Under the pieces are notes generated by a model. That model was not told the origin of the DNA and ran no database searches. It saw nothing but the letters and a program-made list of their open reading frames with translations. The translations under genes and the position numbers were made by a program. 64,000 nt of DNA from Platanthera guangdongensis (lineage: Eukaryota > Streptophyta > Magnoliopsida > Asparagales > Orchidaceae), in contig CM077151.1 in NCBI GenBank assembly GCA_039583875.1, positions 106,348,609-106,412,608 of the forward strand, written 5' to 3'. This document shows, in pieces, positions 1-8,189 of the stretch. Positions within the stretch are counted from its first letter, which is position 1. Every line of letters starts with the position of its first letter.

Positions 1-365
1 TCGATGATTTTATTTGATTTGATATCGTCATATTTATGACGTCAGGGCGTTACCTTTTTTACGTCATGTTGACGGCGTTGTACCGTTAGTGCATTTTCAC
101 GTCCGTTTGTTGTGATTGACCAGATTTTTGGGATTTTCGACGAAACAGAAAGTTTTTGAGTTGATAAGTTAATTTTTGTGATTTTGACTTCACCGTTAAA
201 TTTGTAACGTCAGTGTTCTCCTTCAGTGCAAGTTTCGTTTAATTCGGCGCGCGTTTGGGCTTTCGTTCTGAGTCTTCTCGAGTAGCTATGGCTCTACTCG
301 AATAGCCCATTTCAGATTTTGCTCGGACGCCGTTTTGCGTGTCAAAACAGCATTGAATAAAAATG

Positions 366-444
366 GTTAACATGAAATTTGTTTGTCTCGTTGATATCTA
401 CAACTTTCATGCTGACCACCTTTCGATTTGAAGCCGTTTTGAAC
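366..444 (+). repeat. 79-bp module, first copy, left of the CTCGAG array
   Basis: The stretch beginning GTTAACATGAAATTTGTT and ending near GTTTTGAAC recurs at 743-821 with about ten substitutions. The two copies bracket the CTCGAG minisatellite in direct orientation, suggesting an older internal duplication of the U3 region within which the minisatellite grew. Confidence 0.8.
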
Positions 445-468
445 CCCTAATTTCATTTTTTCTGCTGG

Positions 469-680
469 AACTCGAGTGTTGTGCTGCTACTCGAGTATGT
501 TATGCTACTACTCGAGTAATGCATGTTGGAACTCGAGTAATGAGCTTCAACTCGAGTATATTATGCTACTACTCGAGTAGGTATGCTGCTACTCGAGTAG
601 GTATGCTGTTACTCGAGTAGGTATGCTGCTACTCGAGTAGTTATGTTGGAACTCGAGTGGTTTATGCTGCCACTCGAGTA
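469..680 (+). repeat. CTCGAG palindrome minisatellite in the P LTR, 11 sites
   Basis: Eleven CTCGAG hexamers occur at 19-21 bp spacing, mostly as ACTCGAGTA joined by short linkers such as GGTATGCTGCT. The array lies upstream of the LTR TATA region, so it is in U3, where retrotransposon enhancers reside. A twelfth site lies at about 276. The copy-B array (38024-38233) is the same except that its first hexamer carries an extra G. Confidence 0.9.
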
Positions 681-742
681 GGCCATCCTATTTGCGTTCG
701 GGCTCCGTTTTTATGGTCAAAATGACGTCGTATCAAAACATG

Positions 743-821
743 GTTAACATGAAATTTGTTCGTCTCGACGAGATCTACAACTTTCATGTTGACCACTTTT
801 CGATTTGAAGCAGTTTTAAAC
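743..821 (+). repeat. 79-bp module, second copy, right of the CTCGAG array
   Basis: Direct-repeat partner of 366-444, differing at about ten positions (for example GTTCGTCTCGACGAGATC against GTTTGTCTCGTTGATATC). Confidence 0.8.
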
Positions 822-883
822 TAATTTCGTTTTTCGTGCACCCGCTCGTAAATAGTACGTTTTTAGACAAAACTTTTCATAAA

Positions 884-905
884 TACCTATATATATATAC
901 GTATA
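884..905 (+). promoter_or_regulatory. probable TATA box of the P LTR
   Basis: An alternating TATATATATATA tract lies about 200 bp downstream of the CTCGAG array, and a C/T-rich stretch (near 945-960) that could hold the start site follows within 60 bp. The position in the first third of the LTR fits a U3/R boundary. Start-site data would be needed to be sure. Confidence 0.5.
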
Positions 906-2059
906 CTTAGAATTAGAACCGGCCCCACTCTTTATTTAGGACTTCTTCTTCTTATTCACTGAACCGAACTAGAGCTGAAGAAACGTGAGGACGGTGATGG
1001 CGGAGCGTGAGATTTCGTGAACCTTCCGGTCGCCGCCGACGGAGTTCCGGTGCTCGAAATCTCCATTCGAGCATCGATTTGAAAAGCTCTCGGCGAGATC
1101 TACGTCGCCGTGGTAATTTTTTTTCCATTTCTTGAGACTTCTCGTTAGGGTTTTTTTGGCCCTAACTTCTATTTCGTCCACTCTTGTCCAGATTTCGGCT
1201 TCTCTCGTCTCCCTTAGTCCCAATCTGCGACGAGGTGTGATTTGGATGCTTTCTTTGATAAAGACAAGGCAAGTGGCTCTTTTCCTCTCCTTTTCCTTAA
1301 GTTCTTTTGGTAAGACTTTCACCTCATATTAATGTTCCTTGTTCCTTTAGAGTATAAGATGTTTAAATTTTTTTTTAGGACTTACGCTTAGGGAAACTTT
1401 TTCGACGCCGTTGAGCGTAGGATGCGTTGCGCTTAGTATAAGTAAATTGTAAGTCGTGGTCTTTGATTTAGTGTTGTAATACTTAGGTGTTGTGCCAATT
1501 TTGAGATGGTGATGTTGGGGGTATGAGTGTTGGTTGTGGTTAGCATACCACCTAACCGGGAGGCCCCTTCTTTCTGTGGATCATCACAGTGGGGGTATGC
1601 TTAGTTTCTCCTTTCTTGGACTGTTGGGTTCTGGTTGGCCCGGTTTGGCCATGATTATGGACCACAATGTCGACTGTGAGACGGTTGAGGATCCGGAGTT
1701 GGGCTTAGGGCGCTTGAGGTCGTCGCCCTCTCCGGCCTGCAACGCAGTCATACCACGTGTTGATGATCCACCCTCTTCTGAGCTGTATTCTGATCAGTTG
1801 TTTTTTTGTGGTTTATGACACAGTTTTGCTAAATTTTGCTGGTTGTGCCCAGACTTGTTCACTTTCACATTTGGTGCATTCATTTTAAATTTAGAGGTTA
1901 TTATAATGGCTAACCTTCCTCTATATATTCTATTTAGCTAATTGTTATTGTTTTCTTTTGCATTCTTCCTCCTTTGGTTGGGTTTGGTACACCCTCCTTT
2001 GTTTGGCTTACTCACTTACTTACCTATTCTTTTGCCACTTATTTTTTTTGTTTTGCTTG

Positions 2060-2088
2060 CTGAGGTGTTCTTCCCTTGAATGCCTCAG
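2060..2088 (+). promoter_or_regulatory. 11-bp stem hairpin in the P LTR, shared with the G LTR
   Basis: CTGAGGTGTTC (2060-2070) and GAATGCCTCAG (2078-2088) pair over 11 positions around a 7-nt loop. Two of the pairs are G-U wobbles, so the helix is complete only in sense RNA. The same arms with a different 6-nt loop occur in the diverged G LTR at 28370-28397 on the - strand, in the element's own sense. Role unknown. Confidence 0.6.
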
Positions 2089-2768
2089 ATTCAGGGCTGT
2101 AGCCGGTGGTGCGGCTGAGTAGTTTTGTTGCTGGGTTTGCTGAGGGTGCCTCGAGGTTGTGAGGTAGCTTTTGTTCTTTTGTAGTATACTTCAGACTTGT
2201 GAACTTTTAGTGGGTTCGTGTCAGGTGTTTGAAGCCCACTGATTGTTTATTTTCGTTCTTGGATATTTGGCTAGTTGCTAGTGTCTACTTTTGTGTAAGT
2301 AGTTCTTGCTCTCTGGGAAAGATTTTTGCTAGGATGCCTATATGTATTTTCAACTATAAAACCAACTAATATTACTATACCATGCACATCATATTTTAAA
2401 ACTCTAAATCACTACATTTAAATACCGTATAAACTATTTCGATATTATAAATTTAGGGTAATGCATGTCATGAGTTTTTTTTAGGGATGCTAGACTCATA
2501 TAGGATGTCTAACTTGTTTACTATAGTATTTTCCGCTGCGTATAATTACTTTCCTTCTGGTGGACTCGTGAGCCACTAAGCCGAGGGATACGACTAATTG
2601 CCTAACTTAAAATAAACTCTTTCAATAAAATATTTAAATCATATTTTTTGTATTGAGTCGGAGTGTTGCCTGAGCGTCTGCAGTTATCCCCTGCTGACGT
2701 GGCATCATGACGCGCATTTTCCCTTACTTTGATATTTCGTCGTTGTGGTGAAAATGCGGGTTATGACA

Positions 2769-3218
2769 GCTCTCTGGTTTTACTGCCCCTTCCGGATCAT
2801 GGAAGTCATAGTAGAAACTGCGTACAAATTGAAACTTCCAGAGACTTGTAAATTACATCCAGTATTTCACATTTCTCCTCTGAAGCTGTACAACGGACGC
2901 GAAAATTTACATATTACACCTTTACCTACACACAACCACAAGAACATGCCATTACATGTTCCCCCTGATGTGGTCAACCTACGACAGATCGTACGAAATA
3001 ACCTAAGAATCACACAAGGGTTAGTCCAGAGGAAGGATCTTCCACCCGAAGATAGTTCCTGGGAAGATCTCGACTCTCTACCTTTGGATCTACAACTAGA
3101 AGCTCAGGAAAACGCTACCACTTCTACAGCAGCAGAGTCCTACACAGATCTCACTGATTTGCTTCCATTAGCTTCGCTTCAGCGACAAAAACGAACTCAA
3201 CCCCAACATCGTCCATGA
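2769..3218 (+). pseudogene. C-terminal remnant of a gypsy polyprotein (family Q), copy A
   Basis: The open frame reads from the P LTR edge to a stop at 3216-3218. Its start carries the post-integrase segment of chromovirus-like gypsy polyproteins, recognisable by AYKLKLPETCKLHPVFHIS and LKLYNG. About 70 residues on, LPPEDSSWEDLDSL resembles the tail of a chromodomain. Everything upstream (gag, protease, RT, most of integrase) is absent, replaced by the P LTR, so this is a truncated 3' end and any ATG inside the LTR is fortuitous. The 3219-3394 stretch is the element's non-coding 3' region leading to its LTR. Copy B is 40322-40771. Confidence 0.75.
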
Positions 3219-3394
3219 ACTACAGTCGGCCCCTAAAAATTTAACAAAACTTACCTTCCATTCCAGGACAAAAAGCTCCTCTCAGTCGGCAAACTATATC
3301 TTCTTTCTCAAGTTGCTCTTCTCATCAAACTCTAACTCCTTAGGAAGCAATAAGGACAATGATGAAGACATCGTTCTTAAAAAGGCGAAGCAAT

Positions 3395-3832
3395 TGTTAT
3401 GATCAGGACACGTGAACGCATCACAGTGAAAGTTCAAAGTTGATTTAATCTCCATCAGACACTTGGCGTCATCACAGTCATCAGCATAAAGCAGCATAAA
3501 GAGGATGATTGACATTTGGAGTCATCACAGGAGATACCGCAGTTCAAAGAATGCATCCAGCCGTTGTTTTTATTACCGTTGTTATTCTATTGACCAAACA
3601 GTCAAATGTTATTTGTATAAATAATTAGGCTCCTGTAATTAAGAACTCATTGTAAAGGTTAATAAGAAGTTTGTTCTCTCTCTCCCTGGAATGTCTCTGT
3701 CTGCCTCTATCTCTCTCTCTATTCGACTCTCTCTACTCTCCATCTTCTTTCACTAACGTAATCTTTCCCATGTAACTCTGCCAACTCCGGCAGCCTCTAC
3801 CTATCCTTCCTCCAGTTATCGTGAGCCTTACA
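3395..3832 (+). mobile_element. short LTR of gypsy family Q, copy A
   Basis: About 438 bp, beginning TGTTATGATCAGG just after the Q 3' region and ending in TTACA. It contains a TATA element, TGTATAAATAA (about 3614-3624), and a CT-rich tract with TCTCTCTCT microsatellite runs (about 3676-3740). TG...CA ends, the promoter and position after the polyprotein tail fit a 3' LTR. No second copy in its own context is visible, so the right boundary is a judgement. Copy B is 40948-41385, the same length. Confidence 0.55.
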
Positions 3833-3955
3833 TAACCCCTAACCGCCAGCTTCGTGGAAGAACGCCCATGGCAGATGCTTGGACTGGTGCTGAAAACAGC
3901 CGGGGAGAGGGGTCGAGGCAGCAGAACTTGACCAGGAAGATGAGCGGCGTGGAGC
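3833..3955. other. unassigned flank left of the C array
   Basis: A short GC-rich stretch between the Q LTR and the C array. It continues directly in 24885 onward, on the far side of the array, once one copy of the 5-bp duplication is discounted. An ATG at 3869 opens a + strand frame that is interrupted by the array. I recognise no product; it may be a host fragment or a leader of another element. Confidence 0.4.
3951..3955. repeat. target-site duplication GGAGC, left copy
   Basis: GGAGC directly precedes the left end of the first C LTR and recurs directly after the last C LTR at 24885-24889. No copy of it sits at the internal LTR junctions. Confidence 0.9.
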
Positions 3956-4720
3956 TGTTAAAATTCAACAAACCGCAGACGCCCCCTTGGATACCCTGTT
4001 GAAAACTCAACAAACCGAAGGAGAATACGCCCACTTATAATGTTGAAAGTTTTCCCGGATCGTGGAGGTAGCAGGGGTTATCTCAACAAAGCAGTAACAA
4101 CCAGCAACACATGCAGCACAAGCTTCTATATTGATCAAGAGCAAACTTCTTTACAAGGCGAGACATACATGGCGAGACATGCTTCACCAAAACCCAACAC
4201 CGGGAGAGCAGAGACAGTTACAAAGAAAAGAACAAAAAACAAGCCGCGCGGACTCAATCAACAAGCCGCCGACCTACTGCTGTGGAGTCCGCTCAGTCCG
4301 CCAGGTCGCCAGACCGCAACCCAAGCCACGCGGACTCACCCTTAATCCAATGCTTAGCTCTTCACCGCCGGTCTGCACGCCGCCAGACCGCACAAGCTGC
4401 GTCACCGAATGGAACAGTCCGCCTGAAGCAGGCGACTTCCTGAACCCCGAACCAAGTCGCCAAAGAGAAGACCGCCTGGTCGCTATCCGCGACCTGCTGT
4501 TTACCGCCTGTTGCTTAACCGCAGAGTCCGCACTGTCCCTGACCGCAATCAGAGCCAAGTCCTGGCTTTCCAGCGCTATCCGCACAACCTGCACAGCACA
4601 ACCGGGTCAACTCTCTATCCTCGCGGACACGAAGTCCAGACCGCAGCAACTTACGCGAGCTCAATTACTGTTCACTTACTTCGGTCCAGGTTCCTTCTTT
4701 TTTCCTGATGTGACATGAGT

Positions 4721-4732
4721 CCTATTTATAGG
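4721..4732 (-). promoter_or_regulatory. TATA box of C LTR1
   Basis: CCTATAAATAGG on the - strand is a near-ideal plant TATA box. It is identical in LTR2 (15399-15410), LTR3 (19591-19602) and LTR4 (23785-23796), and in copy B at 42272-42283, 52944-52955, 57137-57148 and 61335-61346. A near match sits in the D LTR at 26060-26070. Confidence 0.7.
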
Positions 4733-5821
4733 CACGACGATGAGTATGGTCACCGCCCTAGCCAATAGGATCACCGCCACAACCCGCAGCTAGAACAAGT
4801 GTGTCCGCTCAGCCCGCGGACACACCTTCCAGTTCGCCGCTCCTGTGCAGATAGCCAGTCCGCCCCAGCTTCTCCAAGGCCGGACTCCAATATCCAGTCC
4901 GCCTTGCCGCCAGAGACCAAGCCAGGACAACAGCCGGACTCCACAACAGCCGTGTCCGCCATTCTGCGGACAAGGCATCAGCCCGCAAAACCCGAGCCCG
5001 CAGCCTCGCCATCAAGGCACCTGCCGGACTCAGCGGACACCCGGCTTCCGTCCGCATATCCCAAGTCCATTGCCTAATCACCAAGGCATTGCCGGACTCA
5101 GCGGACACGCCGATCCAGTCCGCGTACACAGCGAACTCCAGTCCGCTTCCCTGAGTCCATAACCTCATCACAAGGCTCAACCGGACTCAGCGGACTCTGG
5201 CTCCAGTCCGCACGCTCCTGCACAAGCAATCCTCCAGTCCGCATATCCCCAAGCTAGCACACAAGGCAACAACACTTCTACTAAGCTTGGCGGACTGAGA
5301 AATCAGCCCGCGCTCCACTGCGCGATCTCCCCGGACTAAGCCTCCTGGACTTGGTTCAATTCCCACCAAGTCCAGCCCACTGGCCGCAAGGGCCAGTCCG
5401 CACTTACAGGCGGACACTGGATCTAGCCCGCCATACCGGGCGACCTCCAGTTCCTGTCCGCGCTGACCGGCGGTCTCCGCGGCTTCCACTTGCCGCTTCA
5501 CTAGAGCAAGACCAAGGCAACTGCCAAACCGGTCTGCCGAGCTCCAGTTCTTCAGTCTGCTTCTTGCCAGACTCCGCGGATAACATTCCTATCCGCCCGG
5601 TTACTTCCTGGGAGTAAACCGCCTGCTGAGCATACACTGGCCTGTCAGACCGCCGCTGCTGTCCGCGTAGTCCGCGCGAACAGACCGCCCAGGCCGCAAC
5701 AGAGCAAACCGCCTGCAACATCCCTGCCGACCTAGCAGTCCGCCAACCCAGTCCGCGTAGTCCGCGCGGATAGGTTTCCCAAGCCTTCCATTTACTCACT
5801 TTCACTTCACAGAATTCAACA
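4733..5821 (-). repeat. GTCCGC/GCGGAC motif cluster in the C U3 region
   Basis: By hand count about 23 GTCCGC or GCGGAC hexamers lie in this 1.1 kb, and about 30 in the whole LTR, many as CCAGTCCGC or as opposed pairs such as GGACTCAGCGGAC. A random sequence of this length would hold about one. The cluster is directly upstream of the TATA box in element sense. I know of no transcription factor assigned to exactly this hexamer. Confidence 0.75.
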
Positions 5822-8064
5822 CTCCCCCTTGAAGTGAGAAGTGGTGAATAACTCCAGCAGCTCCCGTAACCTTGTACCTGGTCCTTCTGATAGCATCTAC
5901 GAAGAGATGTCCAAGACATAGTCCTCGCCCCGCATATCATGGACCATGAGGGAGCCCTCCAGCATCTCCCAAAGGGAGCCATGCTTCCCTCTGCCTTCTT
6001 CAGCTTCAACCTCCACTCATGCATCACAGGAGTATCACCAACTTCCTTGGACCCAGAAGCCCAAGCCTCGTTGCCTCTGAGAGAAGTCACCTCTTCAGAC
6101 TTGGTGTCAACCACCTCCTTGATTCTAGTGGGGTCATCACAGCCAGAAGTACCTTGCTCGACCTGAGGGCTAACAAGGAAACACGGGACCAAGTCCACCG
6201 TGTTCCCTTCACAATATCGAGCTGGTGGCTTACTGATCCTCTTCGATCTCCGAAGAACCTGATCATGGCTAACCACCTCCGCTGCTTGTGAACCAGCTCC
6301 GTTCCCAGGCAAACCCGGAACAATGCTCCCTTTGCTCCCTGAACAAGACGCCTCCTTACTGGAACCAAAAGCATCTGGAGCAACGCTCCCCCTGCTACCT
6401 GAACCAGAAGACTCCCCTCTTGAACAAGAACGGCCTGGAACATCGCTCCCCTTGCTTCCTGAACCGGAAGCCTCCGCCTTCGAGCCAGAAGGTCCTGGAG
6501 CATCGCTCCCCCTTCTTCCCAACTCTGACGCCTTTGCCCCGGAGCTAGAACAACCTGGAGCACCTGGTGACTCAGGCAACTCCACTTCCTTAGCAGCAGC
6601 CTCCTTCAGCCCACCATCTGACCTGCTTATCTCTAGCTCCACATAAGAGCTACCCCAATACGGCGTCAACTCATCAAAAACAATGTCTCTCGACACTATG
6701 AGTTTCTTCGTCGCAGGATCCATACACCTCCATCTTCTTCTCTGCTCATCATACCCAACAAAGACTAGCTTTGTCTTGAGAGCACCCGGAGAGTGTATAT
6801 AGCAGGTAGATCCAAACACCCGAAGGTGCTTCACTGAGGGCTTCACTCCGAACATCAGCTCATAAGGAGTCTTCATTATGATCGGACTAAGAGGCATCTG
6901 GTTGATGACATGAGCAGCACAGGCTATTCCCTCCGCCCAAAGAGCCTTCGGAACGCCTTTACTCCGAAGCCAACACTTGCAGGTCTCCGTTAACCAACGG
7001 ATCATCTGAGCTGCAATACTACCCTGTTGTGAAGTATGTCCACAAGAAAGCTCCATCCGGATCCCTTGCTTCCTGCAAAAGCGTGAGAACTCGGTTGAGC
7101 CAAACTCACCACCGATACTTGTCCTCAACACCTTGATCCTTCGGCCGAGCTGGCCTTCGACAAGCTTCTTAAACTCCACAAACAAGCGTACCATGCTGGA
7201 CTTCGTCTTCATAAAGTATACCCAAGTATACCCAGAATAGTCATCAACCAATATCAGCATGAACCTGCTGCCTCCAAGACTGGCTGTGATGGTCGGTCCC
7301 ACCAGAGCACAATGGACAACCGCCAATGGTGCAATACATCTGGATTGTGCTTTGTCGACCATGAAGCGATAGGCTCCACTTTCCTGACATCCCGCACACC
7401 CCCGACCATCGCCATAGGATGACAATCTAGGCAAGCCTCTTACGAGTCTTCGTTCCGCCATTGCTTTCAGCTTGTCCATCCCTACATGTCCCAGTCTTTC
7501 ATGCCAGATAGCAGCACTATCTTTGGCATCCAGCCGATCATATCCAGAACTAGTTGAAATCCCAACTACGTTCTTCTCCTTCCTCCCTACCAGAGCTACG
7601 TTCGCCGAGAGCAAGACAACCTTGCACTCCTTCCGAAGATGACCTTGCTGCTTGCATTTATAGCACCTTGGTCCTTCCTTCCTCTTCCTATCGCGCCTAG
7701 GAGAACAACTCCTTTCTTCCTGATATGAAGTAGAGGGACCATCTTCAGCAGCAACCTCCATCTTCTTCCTGAACAACCCATCAAGGGAAGTCCAAACCTC
7801 CGCAGCTGACCGACATCCACTGATGTGGTCCAAGAGCTCTGATGAGATCACCTGCTTGAGAATAGACTCCGCTTTCGCATTTGCCTCCTTCCAAGCTCCC
7901 ATCGCCTCAGCATTGCCAGCAGTATCCTCTTGTCTTCCTGCTCCGCATACAACCTCCCAAAGGTCCTCGCCAAGAAGAAAGCTCTTCATACAGGACTTCC
8001 ACCGTTCACAGTTCGTCTCTGTAAGAAGATCAATACCAAGACAACTTGCATCCTCCACTGCCAT
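5404..8064 (-). CDS. gag-integrase polyprotein of non-autonomous copia element C, unit 1 (intact frame)
   Basis: Frame of 886 aa from the ATG at 8064. An in-frame ATG at 8151 overlaps the primer site, but the W-to-stop change in unit 2 between the two ATGs favours 8064. Order: copia-type gag with ERWKSCMKSFLLGEDLWEVV (about 20-40); CCHC zinc knuckle CYKCKQQGHLRKEC (134-147); GAG-pre-integrase HHCC (H188, H193, C223, C226); integrase core from ILVDDYSGYTWVY (catalytic D274) to about 466; Ser/Gly repeats (about 500-585); RRSKRISKPPARY. The second catalytic Asp (usually SDNGGE) reads TSIGGE (S316) and the Glu (usually VAER) reads IAAQ (A352), so the integrase should be inactive. Protease and reverse transcriptase are absent. 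The last 120 or so codons run into the LTR and are probably incidental. Confidence 0.8.
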   Translation of the reverse strand: MAVEDASCLGIDLLTETNCERWKSCMKSFLLGEDLWEVVCGAGRQEDTAGNAEAMGAWKEANAKAESILKQVISSELLDHISGCRSAAEVWTSLDGLFRKKMEVAAEDGPSTSYQEERSCSPRRDRKRKEGPRCYKCKQQGHLRKECKVVLLSANVALVGRKEKNVVGISTSSGYDRLDAKDSAAIWHERLGHVGMDKLKAMAERRLVRGLPRLSSYGDGRGCAGCQESGAYRFMVDKAQSRCIAPLAVVHCALVGPTITASLGGSRFMLILVDDYSGYTWVYFMKTKSSMVRLFVEFKKLVEGQLGRRIKVLRTSIGGEFGSTEFSRFCRKQGIRMELSCGHTSQQGSIAAQMIRWLTETCKCWLRSKGVPKALWAEGIACAAHVINQMPLSPIIMKTPYELMFGVKPSVKHLRVFGSTCYIHSPGALKTKLVFVGYDEQRRRWRCMDPATKKLIVSRDIVFDELTPYWGSSYVELEISRSDGGLKEAAAKEVELPESPGAPGCSSSGAKASELGRRGSDAPGPSGSKAEASGSGSKGSDVPGRSCSRGESSGSGSRGSVAPDAFGSSKEASCSGSKGSIVPGLPGNGAGSQAAEVVSHDQVLRRSKRISKPPARYCEGNTVDLVPCFLVSPQVEQGTSGCDDPTRIKEVVDTKSEEVTSLRGNEAWASGSKEVGDTPVMHEWRLKLKKAEGSMAPFGRCWRAPSWSMICGARTMSWTSLRRCYQKDQVQGYGSCWSYSPLLTSRGSVEFCEVKVSKWKAWETYPRGLRGLGWRTARSAGMLQAVCSVAAWAVCSRGLRGQQRRSDRPVYAQQAVYSQEVTGRIGMLSAESGKKQTEELELGRPVWQLPWSCSSEAASGSRGDRRSARTGTGGRPVWRARSSVRL
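5822..5836 (-). other. polypurine tract of C unit 1
   Basis: In element sense CACTTCAAGGGGGAG directly precedes the LTR start TGTTGAATT. This is the plus-strand primer for reverse transcription. Equivalent tracts lie at 16500-16514 and 20692-20706; D has the same motif at 26848-26862. Confidence 0.85.
5898..5965 (-). pseudogene. relic of the RNase H C-terminus in C internal 1
   Basis: In another frame than the gag-integrase ORF, the - strand reads LEGSLMVHDMRGEDYVLDIS before a stop. This lines up with LEGSLMLDFVRSQDNVSDIF in element D at about 26920-26990, the end of copia RNase H. It shows that C arose by internal deletion from a full copia element close to D. Confidence 0.65.
6310..6560 (-). 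repeat. about 60-bp coding minisatellite (Ser/Gly linker) in C internal 1
   Basis: Four imperfect repeats of about 20 codons follow the integrase domain, each with the pattern GS-x-x-PG then SGSGS and a basic residue. Consecutive units start GSDAPG, GSDVPG, GSVAPD and GSIVPG. The same repeats are in internals 2 and 3. The position corresponds to the hinge between integrase and RT of autonomous copia elements. Confidence 0.7.
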
Positions 8065-8138
8065 GGTTCTACCACTGGTTTCCTCTACAGACGAGCAACT
8101 ACTTTCATTGAGCACTGCTTGACCACTCCAACAACCTC

Positions 8139-8150
8139 GCTTTGATACCA
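8139..8150 (-). other. primer-binding site of C unit 1 (tRNA-iMet type)
   Basis: In element sense TGGTATCAAAGC directly follows the LTR end; the plant initiator-tRNA complement is TGGTATCAGAGC, one mismatch. The same site is at 18815-18826 (unit 2) and 23008-23019 (unit 3). Confidence 0.8.
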
Positions 8151-8184
8151 TGTTAAAATTCAACAAACCGCAGACGCCCCCTTG

Positions 8185-8189
8185 GATAC
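8185..8189. repeat. target-site duplication GATAC of element E, left copy
   Basis: GATAC precedes E here and follows it at 14668-14672; LTR1, LTR3 and LTR4 have it once at the same place, which gives the empty site directly. Confidence 0.95.

Larger units (their letters stand above)
1..2768 (+). mobile_element. Ty3/gypsy (Tekay-type) LTR, family P, copy A
   Basis: This is a long terminal repeat of a gypsy element, cut by the window edge; comparison with the complete version at 37533-40321 shows that about 22 bases are missing at its left. It ends in ATGACA at 2768, where sequence of another gypsy begins. Within it, in order, are a 79-bp module, a CTCGAG minisatellite, the same module again, a TATA-rich promoter near 884-905, and a U5-side region with a strong hairpin at 2060-2088. 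No intact protein is encoded; short open frames inside it (for example 1534-1818) show no domain. Clade assignment rests on the integrase that precedes the copy-B LTR. Confidence 0.85.
3956..5821 (-). mobile_element. C LTR1 (3' LTR of unit 1), copy A
   Basis: 1866 bp. In element sense it begins TGTTGAATTCTGTG at 5821, right after the polypurine tract, and ends AATTTTAACA at 3956. U3 (5821 down to about 4733) is packed with GTCCGC/GCGGAC hexamers; a TATA box lies at 4721-4732. Private variants include CCTCGCGGAC near 4619, where the other LTRs have CCGCGCGGAC. Confidence 0.9.

Noticed and set aside
469..680. Regular short repeats with spacers, resembling a CRISPR array
   Set aside because: The spacers are themselves repeated, the repeat is a 6-12 bp palindrome, and the array is inside a plant retrotransposon LTR with no cas-like genes.
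1534..1818. 94-codon frame in the P LTR, identical in both copies
   Set aside because: Identity only reflects the duplicated locus; no domain, and it lies in LTR sequence downstream of the promoter with no initiation context I can support.
4131..5617. Numerous + strand frames of 60-195 codons across the C LTRs
   Set aside because: They are by-products of GC-rich repeated hexamers opposite the real element strand; none has a domain and all recur with every LTR copy.
5404..5821. C-terminal extension of the C polyprotein into the LTR as a novel domain
   Set aside because: It encodes low-complexity Arg/Ser/Gly/Trp-rich sequence from the hexamer field, and its end point changes with single-base indels between copies.
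8062..8166. Start of the C frame at a TTG or at the ATG in the primer site
   Set aside because: Unit 2 has a stop codon between that ATG and the one at the CCATGG context, yet keeps a full downstream frame in copy B, so the downstream ATG is the safer start.
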